This document shows positions 33,101-42,921 of a DNA stretch of 64,000 nucleotides, piece after piece. The position numbers and the translations under genes are program-made. The notes beneath the pieces are model-generated. The model ran no database searches and was not told where the DNA came from. It saw only the letters and a list, made by a program, of their open reading frames with translations. Location: NCBI GenBank assembly GCA_009767595.1, contig VSDK01021957.1:63211-127210 (forward strand), read 5' to 3'. The stretch's first letter is position 1. Each line of letters starts with the position of its first letter. This DNA is from Symbiodinium kawagutii (Eukaryota; Sar; Dinophyceae; Suessiales; Symbiodiniaceae).

Positions 33101-35056
33101 GGACAAAAACGACATGACACATCGCACAGCCCTGATCCAGGACAGCGGGACAAACGTGCCAAAACAAACTACAACCAACAGTTGAAAGTTTGTGAAATTG
33201 TGTTGAGTGTTGGTCCTAGGGATGTTCATTTCAACAAAACTCATGACAAACAAGGGTGTTGGATGGTTAATGCTAAGGCTAAAAGGAGTGCTGAGGTCAA
33301 CATTCGTGACATGACGGACACGGAGAAACATGACATGGAACTGGCCAAACACAAAGAGATTGACTCATACATGGAACATGCTGCGGTTGACATTGCTCAC
33401 AAAAATGGTGTTGATCCCAATAGAATCATGGGCATGAGATGGGTGCTGGTGTGGAAAGATATCAACAATGAATCCGGGGAAGTGATAGGCAGGAAACCCA
33501 AGGCGAGGCTTATCATCAAAGGTTTTCAAGATCCGGACTTACTGAAGATACAACGGGATAGCCCTACTCTGTCGACCCTTGGAAGAAACACCTTGTTTGG
33601 TTTGACCAGCATGTTCGGTTGGGAGCTGAAGATGGGAGACATTAAGACGGCTTTCTTAAATGGGGATGACACTGAGCTGGATCGAAATGTTTTTGGGGAA
33701 CCACCGGATGATGTGAAGGATTATCTGGGGATGACGGCTCAACAGGTTTTCCGTATCAAGAAAGCTATCTACGGTTTGCTGAATGCTCCTAGAAGATGGT
33801 TTGAAAAGTTGGCTAAGGAACTTGCTTTAGCTGGTTGGCAAAGATCCATTCTCGAACCATGTGTGTGGAGGCTGTTTGATGGGAGTACCCTGGTTGGTCT
33901 TTTGGGAGTTCATGTGGATGATGTTGTGGTTGCTGGACGAGGTAGCTACTATGAGAGTAAGGTTGACCAATTGAGGGGGACGTTTCCGTTTGGGACTTGG
34001 AAGAGTGCCATGGAAGAAACTGTGGTATTCTGCGGTGCGGAAATTTCTCAGAATAACCAAGGGGTTATTTCGGTTTCTCAAGAACGGTATTCCTTAGGAC
34101 TTTCGGAAATAAACCTGAGTAGAGAACGGAAAGGCCAAGAAGACAATGAGGCTACGGATCAGGAAAAGAAACAGATGAAAGGACTACTAGGAGGAATTGC
34201 TTGGAGAGCGAACCAAACTGCACCCTGGTTATCGGCTACCACCTCTATCCTTCAAGGATTCACGGAAAAGGCGACAGTCAAGGAACTCCTTCTTGCCAAC
34301 AAACTTTGCAGACTTCAACGAGCTAATGCTGATGTGGGATTAGTCTTTACCAATGAAATTATCACGCCTATGGTTTTGACTTTCACTGATGCAAGCCATG
34401 CAAATCGTGCTGATGGTTCATCACAGGGTGGAACTATGACCATTCTCACGGACACGAGTATCTTGGAAGGGAAACATGCCCCTTTTTCTATTTTGTCATG
34501 GCATTCACGAAAATTGAAACGGATCTCACGAAGTTCAACATGTGCTGAGGTACAAGCATGTGCAAATGCTCATGATGATGCGGAATTTGCCAAACAACTC
34601 TTGGTTGAGTTTCAATCGGTTGATGGGATTACCCACCGTGATTCTGATGAGAAAATTTCGAAGATTCCCTCGGTTGTGGTGTGTGATGCGAAAAACATGT
34701 ACGATGCGGTTACTAGGATTGTTTCTTCTGGTCTGCAGTTGGAAGAAAAACGGTTGTCTTTGGAGGTACTGGCTATCAAAGAAAGATGTGAAAATACCAA
34801 CTCGGTTCTTCGATGGACGGATTCGGATCAACAAGTTGCTGATGATCTTACCAAATTATTTTCTGTTGATAAATTGTTACTTATGTTGAAACGACGAACG
34901 TGCTGCATTGTGTTTGACAACACCTTCACCTCTGCCAAACGGAAACGGCAGGAGAAATCTCGTGTGTTGCGCAATATGACACCAATGGAAGGGATGGTGG
35001 GAAATTCTCCTACAAATTCAGGGGATGGAAGCAAAAGAGAAAAGAAGTCCATGTGA
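30056..35056 (+). CDS. pol: Pol polyprotein (methyltransferase-like, integrase, RT, RNase H)
   Basis: The frame continues that of Gag after the UAG. The first in-frame Met is at 30,074 and gives 1,660 residues, numbered from there. Residues 75-300 are methyltransferase-like (SPPC at 136-139, EQP, YG-x3-PK). The integrase zinc domain starts at His383 (HRNLGH, then CDIC). The integrase core has Asp446 and Asp518, with Ser554 exactly where the catalytic Glu of D-D-35-E is expected. A Gly/Arg/Glu/Pro-rich linker spans about 828-1006. RT follows with Asp1189, the YGLLNAPRRW block and HVDD (1280-1283). RNase H has Asp1439, Glu1492 and Asp1538. All but the integrase active site look intact. Translation would need UAG readthrough or re-initiation at 30,074. 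Confidence 0.92.
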   Translation, partial: GQLHLGMNGTNGDTQSGSENKPQNVQSECTIPDIDVNCVMIGPDSCADCVCFSVKQREELSDMQCALSRETMSSWDYVKGQTIDLVEICAPWDSPLCAEMTRQGGSVMRLGPHNGCDLSTRQGFLHAVKVLREHRPRHVHLSPPCFPWSPMQNINQRTDEQCEALEGKRAHSRKMLKNLEKLAEIQLRELNGELSGEQPWRASSWNERSWKNISKMAGGRFRVDGCRYGMRHPKSKLLLQKGWGFFSSCDAVKRRIAKTCNHPPHMHDHIEGSITASTAVYPTALCRAFVQGILDRNRDFRNLCQAVFQHRHDSSHDGHTVKQCEHVFVNQEPGPAAGEGVEGGGDPEVVPGELGDDGEPPQAVDDGGDDGDLVDGLTRGEMLKLKTIHRNLGHPSTQVLQKMLRQAGAPNKFVEAAAKLVCDICLRHAPRKPVLPASPHVPKNKWEVVSMDTFWWKHPVPTEEGKTRYIVGVSFLDEATDLHVAGVVREEERFPPSVTIDELIKRFTKDWLKCLPKPKSVRVDAEGCFKGTNLVEWMEQQMIQVIPVAGEAPWQVGKHSRHLHTLKEQMTKLAEDIPEVSCKENLALCVSAKNEIHAIKGYSPNQWAFGQNSDRIFSTLNCYQHLPNMSSESPTFHENIKKMAVAREIFIRVDSQRKLARAATHKMRRTQEFSVGMLVYYYRKGRSYGAKIRGQWHGPARVLFIEKTTDGERAAAGSIIWVSHGHVLLRCAPEQLQPVGRDLTEIDEQINGPFSPEEMIKGKHGYQDLYKEKDELHDQVTGVEDTAWEFNPDTMDIFQDPVEENPDGPLERRRFCSKTAITSKDLDRVVTQPDDRPVQPSQEGSGNDEPGVRGVQDHEPGRPEEREDGSRPASGEDVPRDVGQGSEVLRLGSGSQRHQGRGGVATLPSLPEAADRGARASDQGEGGLQTGREDQGYRPVRRSGPGGSRRRDLGLPYGQRVEEGSGEPQDSGQREGPDDVPDVPDVESGQSAPSGSRERDQHHRGSHEHHEVEHHGQKRHDTSHSPDPGQRDKRAKTNYNQQLKVCEIVLSVGPRDVHFNKTHDKQGCWMVNAKAKRSAEVNIRDMTDTEKHDMELAKHKEIDSYMEHAAVDIAHKNGVDPNRIMGMRWVLVWKDINNESGEVIGRKPKARLIIKGFQDPDLLKIQRDSPTLSTLGRNTLFGLTSMFGWELKMGDIKTAFLNGDDTELDRNVFGEPPDDVKDYLGMTAQQVFRIKKAIYGLLNAPRRWFEKLAKELALAGWQRSILEPCVWRLFDGSTLVGLLGVHVDDVVVAGRGSYYESKVDQLRGTFPFGTWKSAMEETVVFCGAEISQNNQGVISVSQERYSLGLSEINLSRERKGQEDNEATDQEKKQMKGLLGGIAWRANQTAPWLSATTSILQGFTEKATVKELLLANKLCRLQRANADVGLVFTNEIITPMVLTFTDASHANRADGSSQGGTMTILTDTSILEGKHAPFSILSWHSRKLKRISRSSTCAEVQACANAHDDAEFAKQLLVEFQSVDGITHRDSDEKISKIPSVVVCDAKNMYDAVTRIVSSGLQLEEKRLSLEVLAIKERCENTNSVLRWTDSDQQVADDLTKLFSVDKLLLMLKRRTCCIVFDNTFTSAKRKRQEKSRVLRNMTPMEGMVGNSPTNSGDGSKREKKSM
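32556..33092 (+). CDS. GC3-rich ORF overlapping Pol in the +1 frame
   Basis: ATG to TAG, 178 codons, in the +1 frame of Pol. Sequence pieces: MTDLSSRVKKVQAMTNQESE, KMARGQHQGKTFQEMWDKEA, VAVWQPFLHFLKLQTEELER, then a Lys/Glu-rich helical C-terminus suited to a coiled coil. By hand count about four-fifths of the first 90 codons end in G or C, unlike the surrounding Pol. The overlapping Pol product is low-complexity G/R/E/P/Q, as expected when a real gene is read out of frame. The RGQHQGKTFQEMW segment recalls the GKxKGKTFxE motif of some dinoflagellate proteins (from memory, not checked). It is probably a captured host segment, kept as an accessory ORF or as a linker. No known function. Confidence 0.5.
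   Translation: MTDLSSRVKKVQAMTNQESEEYKTMSLEDLKKEKMARGQHQGKTFQEMWDKEAKYCAWAAGASVIKDVAVWQPFLHFLKLQTEELERLIKEKEDYKQDEKIKATAQSVAAGLADPDDEIWDFPTDNELKKEVENLKTVDKERDQMMYQMCQTLSQVNQRLQDLENVTSTIVDRMNTMK
35031..35047 (+). other. Polypurine tract
   Basis: GCAAAAGAGAAAAGAAG, broken by only one pyrimidine, ends four bases before the 3' LTR. It is the expected primer for plus-strand DNA synthesis, and it overlaps the last codons of Pol. Confidence 0.75.
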
Positions 35057-35298
35057 ATTGGACACGTACAGTTGCCTTCCATCCTTGTGCATACATGTGT
35101 TGTGTGCGTTGCAATCCTTTTTGAACGATCAAGCCTTTTATAGGCTGGCCCTTTTGGAGCCCCGTGTGTGCTATGGTGAAAAGCTGCCGCTCGTTGGGGT
35201 ATCGTTTGTGACTGCCCTATCTACTTAGCAGTAGCTCGGTGACTTCACTATCTTTGTGAACCAGTATCTACACCAGCTCCGCACCAGCTGTTTCGACA
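35052..35298 (+). repeat. 3' LTR of the copia element
   Basis: 247 bp, identical by eye to the 5' LTR, and followed by the second CCAGG target-site copy at 35,299-35,303. The Pol stop codon overlaps its first bases. Confidence 0.95.
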
Positions 35299-35413
35299 CC
35301 AGGGGTGGCATTGAAACCATATGAAACCTATGTTGAAGCATCAGGAAACCTGACTTCACCTGATTTAACCTGATCACCCCCAGAAGTATTGGGGCTGTGA
35401 GGATTGACAACAG

Positions 35414-35524
35414 GTGCCGGATCGGTTCGGCTCTGCTACATGGAGCAAAGATAGCCTAGGTTGGCAGCTCATGAGGCATGGACAAGCTGCAGTTGCTAAA
35501 GAGTTAAGGGTCTTAAGTAATTAA
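35414..35524 (+). CDS. Candidate exon, unknown protein
   Basis: After TTGACAACAG the phase-0 frame reads VPDRFGSATWSKDSLGWQLM and RHGQAAVAKELRVLSN before TAA. Balanced composition. It lies 110 bp beyond the copia element and may belong to the gene that was hit. Unrecognised. Confidence 0.45.
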   Translation: MPDRFGSATWSKDSLGWQLMRHGQAAVAKELRVLSN

Positions 35525-35786
35525 GGGTGTTGTTCATTCGGTTCATGTCAGAATGGAAACTTTGGGAACGTACTGTTTTCAGCTGGTTTTTTCATTTGTT
35601 CATTGGAATTTTCCTCGACCAACGGGGGAGGACACGTCCTCAGTGTGTGTGTCCGTGCGTGCGTGGTCCTGGTGGCAGACTGGTCTCCCAACGGGTTAGT
35701 TCAGCTATCTTGCAGGGTTTGGAACCACTGCCAGCGATCCCAGATGATCCCAGTCACACGAGCTGATTTCTGGGACAGATCGACAG

Positions 35787-35898
35787 GTAGAAGAATTGGA
35801 AAGGCAGATTGAGCAGCAGAAACGGTGCCTTGGTGTGGCGAGGGGCGGGGATTGCAGCTGGGGAACCGGAGGTTGGAACAACCCAATGCCCCGATAGG
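35787..35898 (+). CDS. Candidate exon with short coiled coil
   Basis: After GATCGACAG the frame reads VEELERQIEQQKRCLGVARG and on to WNNPMPR before TAG. VEELERQIEQQKR has coiled-coil heptad character. A GT donor (AAACG/GTGCC) could end it near 35,823. Unrecognised. Confidence 0.45.
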
Positions 35899-36059
35899 AC
35901 ATCCTCAACAGATTCTGATGCTGATAAACTGCAAACATTGGAGTGGTTTGTCATGGTGAATCTCACACGTCTGATGATAGAGTAATTAGTCATAACAATC
36001 ATATTACAATGAGAGTAGAATAATACTGGGTCCCTGACCTAAGGTGTAGCGCATACCCA

Positions 36060-37600
36060 AAAGGTGTGGCACGCTGCGTGCCGTCAGGGTTTGGTAATGG
36101 TTTTGAGTACTTCATCAGCAACTTTTGCATTTTTATGTTAGTCAACTTTCATTTTGACTGCGTGCCGTCAGGCAAATCAAACATATCCATTTCATCTTCC
36201 CATCCATTAGCTACCCTTCAGAAGCCGCTGTTCCATTGGGATCAGCTTCACAAAAGATAAATTTACATTGACTGCTGTTCACTTTTGCCTGGCATGATTT
36301 TTCACAGCTGCATGGCACGCAAGCTTTCTAGTTGTCCAAGGTGGCTTCTAGCACCCCTGGAAGAAAACCATTGTGCCATTGGGAGAAGCCTCATAAGCAA
36401 TACATGTTTACATTGCATATTGTGTCCAAAATGCGTAGTGCGCAAGCTTTTTGTTGTCCAAGTCTGCTTGCAACATTCCAGTGAGAAAACCGCTGTGCCA
36501 TTGGGATTTGGTTCTTCTGCTATTCTTTTGCTGGTTCTTCTGGTGCTGCTTTTGCAGCTCTTGGTTCTGCTGCTACTTGTGGTTCTGCTGCTGCTGCTGC
36601 TGCTGCTGGTGCTGCTGCTGCTGNNNNNNNNNNNNNNNNNNNNNNNNNNNNNNNNNNNNNNNNNNNNNNNNNNNNNNNNNNNNNNNNNNNNNNNNNNNNN
36701 NNNNNNNNNNNNNNNNNNNNNNNNNNNNNNNNNNNNNNNNNNNNNNNNNNNNNNNNNNNNNNNNNNNNNTCTGCTTGTGGTTCGCCTGCTGCTTCTTGTG
36801 CTGCTGCTTGTGCTGCTTGTGCTGCTTGTGCTGCTTGTGCTGCTGCTGCTGCTGCTGGTGCTGGTGCTGCCGCCGCTGGTTCTCTCGCTCTCAAGGGGTT
36901 GCTTGGGTGGGGAGAGGTGATTTGGTTCTTTTGGACCTCGTTTTGACCTCGTTTTTGACCTCGTTCAAAGCCTCCGCAAGATCCAAGTAACCGTGCCATT
37001 CCTGCGTCGCAACAACTTGTGAATGACGCTGTGCCCCTGGGATTTGGTATCTGTGATGTTGCTCGATTGGGTGCAATGGCAGCAGCTGTGCCATGGTGAT
37101 CTGCATTCGCGCACATGTACAAAACTAAGCTGAAACATGCCTCGCATGCCGCTCAAGAGGCGAGTATAATTCGTGCGTGCCCGCAAGGTTTTGATTAAAA
37201 AATGGTTTCGAAAACTGCGTTTAATTTGTAAATGAAATGATGCTGTGGCCATAGTGTTTGCAGGGTTTTGCGCATCCGCTGCTACATCCCATGTCATCCA
37301 ACAAGCGGCTCTGAATCGTGCGTGCCCACAGTGTTTTGTTGCAAGAAAACATCTTGAAATTCGTTGCTTTTCATGTTCTAAAAGCTGCTGTCGTTACGCT
37401 GGGCGCAGTGTTTGGTGCACTTCGATGAAAAAAGTGGTAAAAGTACGCGGCTCTGAGACGTGCGTGCCCGCAGTGTTTCGATGCTTGTGCAGCACCTTTT
37501 GGTGCCCTGCCGTACCTTTCGGTAACGTGCATGCCTGCAGTGTTTCGAGCCTGTGCAGTACCTTTTGGCGGCCTGCCGTACCTTAGGGCGCCAACCTAGC
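36060..37600. repeat. Degenerate repeat block with CTG microsatellite and gap
   Basis: Diverged units recur: GTGCCATTGGGA-like words (36,230; 36,372; 36,497; 37,033 as GTGCCCCTGGGA) and CGTGCGTGCCCGCAGTGTTT-like words (37,171; 37,316; 37,459; 37,525). A CTG/TGC microsatellite at 36,530-36,880 is broken by a 146-base gap (36,624-36,769). The poly-Leu, poly-Cys and poly-Ala frames here are artefacts. Confidence 0.6.
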
Positions 37601-37981
37601 AGCAAAAACAGCGATACTATTTATGAAATGTTGGGTATGTGATATATGCAACAATTACCATTGATATTTTATCCATGATGGTTTGGGCTCAAGGCTGCGA
37701 TTTATGAATGTCGCACCGATCCTTTGACACATTCTATTGCTGGGACCAGAGTTTTTTGCCAGCCACCCCGAAATGAGTGCGACATTTTCAGTGTTTAGAG
37801 GATGCTCGCCAACCCAACTGGATTGCATGCTGAACGAACAACATCAAATTGATACATTGGAGGACAAGCTACTGTGCTTATTTTCATGTGTGCAGTTGAA
37901 AATTGCAGCACCAGTTTGACATCACCAACGATGTGTTGGTTGTGCTGGCTGAAATGACAGTAGTTGTGTTGCAACTTGCAG

Positions 37982-38033
37982 GTTCAATTTGGCCAAGCAT
38001 ATCTGGAAACAGATTTGCCAAGATCCCGAGCAG
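37982..38033 (+). CDS. Exon, unknown protein (may extend to 38,195)
   Basis: After GTTGCAACTTGCAG the frame reads FNLAKHIWKQICQDPEQ and meets a GTGCCT donor. The same frame stays open to TGA at 38,195 (LNHDPIWKESFGLLQELGHG, then a Trp-rich end), so the exon may be longer. Coding character is strong, but no family is recognised. Confidence 0.55.
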
Positions 38034-38195
38034 GTGCCTCTGCGACTCTGTGAAACCACAGGATGGGCACCCCCAATGTTGGCATTTCTGAACCACGACC
38101 CAATTTGGAAAGAAAGCTTCGGTCTGTTGCAAGAACTGGGTCACGGATGGTCTTGGTGGCACGTTGTCGTTCTTATGTCCACCTACCTGGTCTGA

Positions 38196-39093
38196 TCACA
38201 CCAGTGATGCTCGGGGGTGGTTGAAACGGCAGCTGACCCACGGTTGAGAAGATGGGCCTTGAACTTGCCCCCATGAATCAATTCCCGCAAGGATTTGGAA
38301 TAGACTAATCTGTGGTGCAGAATGTATCGGGTTGTGCAAGTTGTATCTACCTATTGGGCTCCCAAGCACCCGAAATTCATCGAATCTAACAGCAAACTCT
38401 CGCCGCTTTGGGGACCCGGGCTGATTGTTCTGCTTCTGTAGCACGCTGGGATCACAGATGCTGGTACAGGAAGACATGTCTTTGGACGAGCCGCAGCCTC
38501 AGCTTTGTTTCTTTACACAACTGTGGTCAGAATAATAGCACCGATAATGGTTAATAGTGCTTAATGTGGCTAATAGCTGTACAATATAGCTATAGTACTA
38601 GTGGTTAATAGCTTATGGCTATGATATCGCTATGAAACTATCAAGCATCAGCATTGACAATCTCAGAACACGTGGACGCCCAAAATCCCTCGGTGGCTGC
38701 AGCATGTTGCTAAGCTAACTCTTTAACTCCTGAAGAGTTGGGACCCAACCCACAGAGCCCTACTGCGGCACTGCCACCGAGGTTTTACATGCGGATGTGT
38801 GGCAATGAGGCAACTGCTGACCGGAAGTTTGCTGGCACAATTGCCCACTCTTGTTGAACTGAAATCAGCATGCTGCAACGTGGTAGACCTCATGTCCTCA
38901 TTCCTGGAGTCTATTGATTCATGCCCCCCCCCGATTTTTGAATCTAGAATCTACGTAGATCCATTATATACTCAGTTTCATGCCTGGCATACAAATACCA
39001 TTGACAATCATTGACATGTCATGTCGACCTTCCTTCATTTCTGCCATACAACTTGTAGGCTGTCACAACTGTTTGGTGCTACACCCACGTCAG
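38196..39093. other. Mostly non-coding
   Basis: Around 38,770-38,870 two frames compete (PPRFYMRMCGNEATADRKFA and RQLLTGSLLAQLPTLVELKS), and one may be an exon. A run of C occurs near 38,925. Otherwise AT-rich. Confidence 0.3.
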
Positions 39094-39195
39094 GTGGAGC
39101 CATCCACTGGGGAGGTGCTGGTCGATTTGCTGCGGCCGGAGTTCTATAAAGACACGGATCAGGCGGGACTGGACACGGGTCATGATGCTGCTGAG
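39094..39195 (+). CDS. Exon, unknown acidic protein
   Basis: Phase 0 at both ends, between CCCACGTCAG and GTTGGG. It reads VEPSTGEVLVDLLRPEFYKD and TDQAGLDTGHDAAE with high third-position G/C. Unrecognised. Confidence 0.6.
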
Positions 39196-40720
39196 GTTGG
39201 GATTATGATGGATTATGTTCTTGTGAGGGACATGACTGACATCACAATCATTTACAATCCAATGATATCCAATGCATAGCATTGACATGCATTGACCAAG
39301 CACTGCAGTTGGGTTGAGGATGTGACCAAGATTGTTGGTTCCAAAACCAACAATAGCAAGCCAGCCTTAACTATTTCACTCGAGGAGAATCGTGGTGCCT
39401 GCAGATTGCTGATTTCTTTGCCAGAACCAACAATTTGTCACGTATATTTGCACCCTTTTTGGACAAGCCCATATGAGACAAGAAAGAACACTGCTGGACT
39501 CTCCTCTTTTCGTCAAGATCGCAGGCGACGGGTGCCAGGATATCTCCGCAGGACTTTGCGCAGATCGTCCAAAGCTGAGGACGAAACTATGTCGCCATGA
39601 TAATAAGGTCTTTTTATAAGGATTTTACAGGGTTTTGGGGAGATTTTTATCGAGATCTTAATGGGTTTTTTGTACGGAGTTCATAAGGAATTCAAAGGAT
39701 TTAGTATGTGTTGCTAGCAATGGTTGATAATAGGGATTGTCTACTAGGGATAATGATTCATAAAAGGGATGATAATGAGGTGAATAATAGTGGTCAAGCC
39801 GTAGGGATGATAAGCATCATAGACGAGAATAATGGCTGCGCACGCTTGGTCCCTGCCCTTCCCCTGCAGCAGGACGATAATAATGGCTAATAATGGTGAA
39901 GAATCGGGGTCATGACCATGGTTATAGAATTTGTTTAGGGTTTTATAGAATTTGTAACTAGTGTTAAGCATCAGTACTGCTTAAGAATAGGGATTAGAAC
40001 CAACAAATAATGGTAAAACAACTGCTCACTGGGTTGGTTGATGGGACAATCTACAGGAAACCCGGCTGTTTTTACCACCAACTATAGGGGCTTCCTGGAC
40101 ATATTCCCCGTTCCCATCAACCAGTTCTGGGAATACCGCTCATGATGAAAAATCGGCGATGGTCAATCACTGGTTGATTACTGGTCAATTGATGGCGCAT
40201 TGATGGTTAATTGCTTTGCAGGAAGCCAAAAAGTAGCCTTGAACATGGGCAGTTCACATGACGTGGCTTCGTAGTGCTGACATCAAGCAGGTGCACTTTT
40301 GCGCGAAATTGCAGCTCATGAAAGTTGGGATTTAAGTCCACAAACCATTGCCTTCAGTTTACATGTTAGTTTGGGGAAAACCTGGCATGTCCATGTCGTT
40401 GAAATGATCACTACTCCTTTCCCAGTTGATTAGCCAACAAGCACTGGCCATCAGTTACTTCCATCATGAGAAGTGATCCATCATTGACGATCAAATGACA
40501 AGCCAGCTTCCAGGGCTCTTGGTGCTGCTGGTGATCTTCCAACGATTAGTCAAAAAGTCGCAAATCCAAGGATTCCAATGTGGTGGAACCTTTGAGCTGG
40601 AACAGCAGTGCAAGCCATCCAACCTCTCCAATCCATCCAACCCCTTCATCCCTCCAATCCCTCCAATCCCTAGACCATCCCTAGACCATCCCGAGACCCT
40701 GGTTCTCCCTGATTCATCAG
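39196..40720. other. Intron-like stretch
   Basis: A short candidate exon at about 39,526-39,581 (ATGARISPQDFAQIVQS, after GATCGCAG) is plausible but brief. The rest is AAT/GGT-rich simple-looking DNA, and 40,615-40,690 holds CCATCCAACC/CCCTCCAAT repeats. Confidence 0.35.
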
Positions 40721-40846
40721 CTGGCCGAGGTTGATGATCTTCCAGGTTCCGTTCTGTCCTGGCTACAGCAGGAGCTGATTCCAAGGCGAGCTGACCAGCC
40801 ACTCAAAATAGCCCGGAGAACTCGTTTCTGCGCTTTGCAGATGTGA
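40721..40846 (+). CDS. Terminal exon, unknown protein
   Basis: After CCTGATTCATCAG the phase-0 frame reads LAEVDDLPGSVLSWLQQELI and PRRADQPLKIARRTRFCALQ, then M and TGA. Strong coding bias with a basic C-terminus. It may follow the exon at 39,094, which leaves phase 0. Unrecognised. Confidence 0.6.
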   Translation: MAEVDDLPGSVLSWLQQELIPRRADQPLKIARRTRFCALQM

Positions 40847-41525
40847 ATCGGAGATGGTTTTTGATGATTGGCAGATGGGTTGCAAACAAGAAATGGTTCT
40901 TGATGGTTTGTGGCTTTGACTCTGCATGTTGCAAAGAAGACAAGTTCACTGGAGCAACAATGGGGATGCGACCAAGATAAAGAGAAGAGCAGCAGTGAAA
41001 GGGGTGTAAAGAATGATGGTAATTCCGGGCAACTCCGAGGGGCTGCCATCAAAGAAAATGAGCGGGCAACGACTGCTGAGTGCAAATTACGTCAAATTAC
41101 GCTATAGAGAGATGTTCTTTTTGAATGACTACTGTATGGGAATCATCGCTTGTTGTAGGTGGTAGTGTGAATTCTCTCTATGGTTGGAGAAACGTTGGAT
41201 TTATGTTGAGGAGTGATTTATTTGCTATGTGAAATACAAGGTGAATAGCTCATCCGGGATCGAGGGACGACAAAGATGATTTGTTTTGAAGGTGTTTTGC
41301 TGCAATGGAGAGCGCACTGTAAATTCTCACTCACCTTCAGGAGGAGCCGATGAATCAGGTAGTCGAACAAATCGCCAGTTGCAAAGAGTGGAAGGACAGA
41401 CGGAGGCATCAAAACGGGAATATATGAAACCAGGTTTTCCATGTGAATGATGTGATGCCTGATGCGCTCATCAGAATCAAACCACGAGAAACGAAAGTTT
41501 GGCCCAAGGACGATCAGCTGCAGTC

Positions 41526-42217
41526 ATGTTGAATCTGATGGCGCTGAGATTTCTGTTGGGTTTGCTTGTGATTTCCCCAGCCTTTGGCACGGAAGAGAAG
41601 GGCCTTGAATTCCTGAAGCAGAAGGAGGCTGAAGAGGGTGTAGTGAAACTGCCTTCTGGTTTGCTCTACAAGGTGCTCAAGAAAGGTGCCCCAGCGACAT
41701 TAAGCTGCTGGATGTTGTGACCAAATTAGGTTCCATAATTGATCCTCGAAATCACCTTGTTCCCTGTGATCATTTGGGGATAGTTGGGGTGCCCATTAAT
41801 TGATGGCAAAGAAACATAGTGTAGGAAATCGCTAGTGGTCACCTTTTTTGTACTGCAAGGCATACACCGGTTTGTTGAGCTCGCTGAAACTCCCCAGGTG
41901 ACGGGAAACATCATCCGACCTCGGATTCCCCTTGCGAGTGTCACTACAAAGGCACCTTGATCGACGGTTCGGAGTTCGATTCCTCCTACCGCCGAAACTC
42001 TCCCACCACCTTCAAACCCAATCAGGTCATCAAGGGCTGGACAGAGGCCTTGCAGTTGATGGTGGAAGGTGATCATTGGGAAATCTATTTGCCCAGCGAT
42101 TTGGCTTATGGCAAGAGGGGTGCCGGTGCCAAGATCCCACCCGACGCGGCTTTGGTGTTTACCTTGGAGCTTTTGAAGATTAAGGGCAAAAAAGTGGATG
42201 CCAAGACTGAGTTATAA
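41526..42217 (+). CDS. FKBP-type peptidyl-prolyl cis-trans isomerase, secretory pathway
   Basis: Two exons, 41,526-41,685 and 41,898-42,217, joined across a 212-nt GT-AG intron, give 159 residues. The intron splits one Gly codon, and GGTG occurs at both junctions. Residues 1-21 (MLNLMALRFLLGLLVISPAF, then G) form a signal peptide. The FKBP fold follows: LLYKVLKKG, then HYKGTLIDGSEFDSS, QVIKGWTEAL, MVEGDHWEIYLPSDLAYGKR and LVFTLELLKI, which holds the usual active-site Tyr, Asp, Trp and Tyr positions. The C-terminus KTEL resembles the ER-retrieval signal KDEL, so the protein probably catalyses proline isomerisation in ER protein folding. AG at 41,522-41,523, just before the ATG, could accept a spliced leader. 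Confidence 0.85.
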
Positions 42218-42345
42218 GTGGCGCCACTAGGGCTGCCAATTTGGGATAACAGCTTTGAAGCCATGTGGCTGTGTAGCATATCGGGGTTCCAACGATTTTG
42301 AGCCATGGCCAAAAGTCACCAAAAAGGTTCAAAAGATGTGTGACA

Positions 42346-42921
42346 ATGTTCACAGTCGAAACGAGAATAGAAGATTACTGCGGATTAGCTTGCAAAAATG
42401 TGCGAAAACCTGCCGGGTTGCATGAAAGCCGAGTGGCACTTTGCATGGAGCTAAGGGATATGTGGACGCAGGAACCTTCATATCGATCGACCACTGTTCA
42501 TGATAGATACATACATACGCACATACTTGATTTTTCATCAAGGCAGACCGTCTATCAAGGGGATTATATATTCAAATCCTGGTTTTGCATGTGCGAGTGG
42601 GGAATGGTATGGCCTTTATGGGTCTCCAAAGATGTTAGAAACAGTGCACTTCCCCCTTTTGATCCTGGAAACACCTATACAACAAAACACATGCAAAGTA
42701 AAACAAAAGCCTCCAACACATCGGTGTTTGAGGTGTTCTTTATGATTGGGAAAACAAAATTTTGTAGGTGGTGTAATTCAGGGTTTCCATTGAGTCAAGA
42801 AGTGAAAGTGAGACATGTGCACCGGTTCAATTGGCCATGTATCAGAGCCCTGCCATGTGGTTTCATGGGAATGGAACGACTTCGGATCTCATCACAGCCC
42901 CAGCTATTCGATGGAAATTGA
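42346..42921 (+). CDS. Orphan 191-codon open frame, doubtful
   Basis: ATG to TGA without introns, starting 128 bp after the FKBP gene. It is Cys/His/Trp-rich (for example YIFKSWFCMCEWGMVWPLWV) without strong codon bias. Length is beyond most chance frames here, yet no domain is recognised. It could be part of the FKBP 3' UTR. Confidence 0.3.
   Translation: MFTVETRIEDYCGLACKNVRKPAGLHESRVALCMELRDMWTQEPSYRSTTVHDRYIHTHILDFSSRQTVYQGDYIFKSWFCMCEWGMVWPLWVSKDVRNSALPPFDPGNTYTTKHMQSKTKASNTSVFEVFFMIGKTKFCRWCNSGFPLSQEVKVRHVHRFNWPCIRALPCGFMGMERLRISSQPQLFDGN

Larger units (their letters stand above)
28156..35303 (+). mobile_element. Complete Ty1/copia-type LTR retrotransposon
   Basis: The element has two 247-bp LTRs (TG...CA), a 5-bp target duplication (CCAGG at 28,156-28,160 and 35,299-35,303), a primer-binding site one base after the 5' LTR, a purine tract before the 3' LTR, a Gag-protease ORF and a Pol ORF. 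Domain order protease-integrase-RT-RNase H marks it as copia rather than gypsy. By eye the LTRs are identical, which means insertion was recent. Odd points: a UAG between Gag-protease and Pol in the same frame, a methyltransferase-like domain at the Pol N-terminus, an out-of-frame host-like ORF in the Pol linker, and Ser at the expected integrase catalytic Glu. It may therefore move only with help, or be a fresh copy that is already defective. Confidence 0.95.

Noticed and set aside
32517-33167. 216-codon minus-strand open frame
   Set aside because: It is antisense to the GC3-rich +1 ORF. Strong third-position G/C removes stops on the opposite strand, and the product is Leu/Val/His-rich with no domain.
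36285-37122. Leu-, Cys- and Ala-rich frames of 179-211 codons
   Set aside because: They cross a CTG microsatellite and a 146-base gap, so they have no real coding support.
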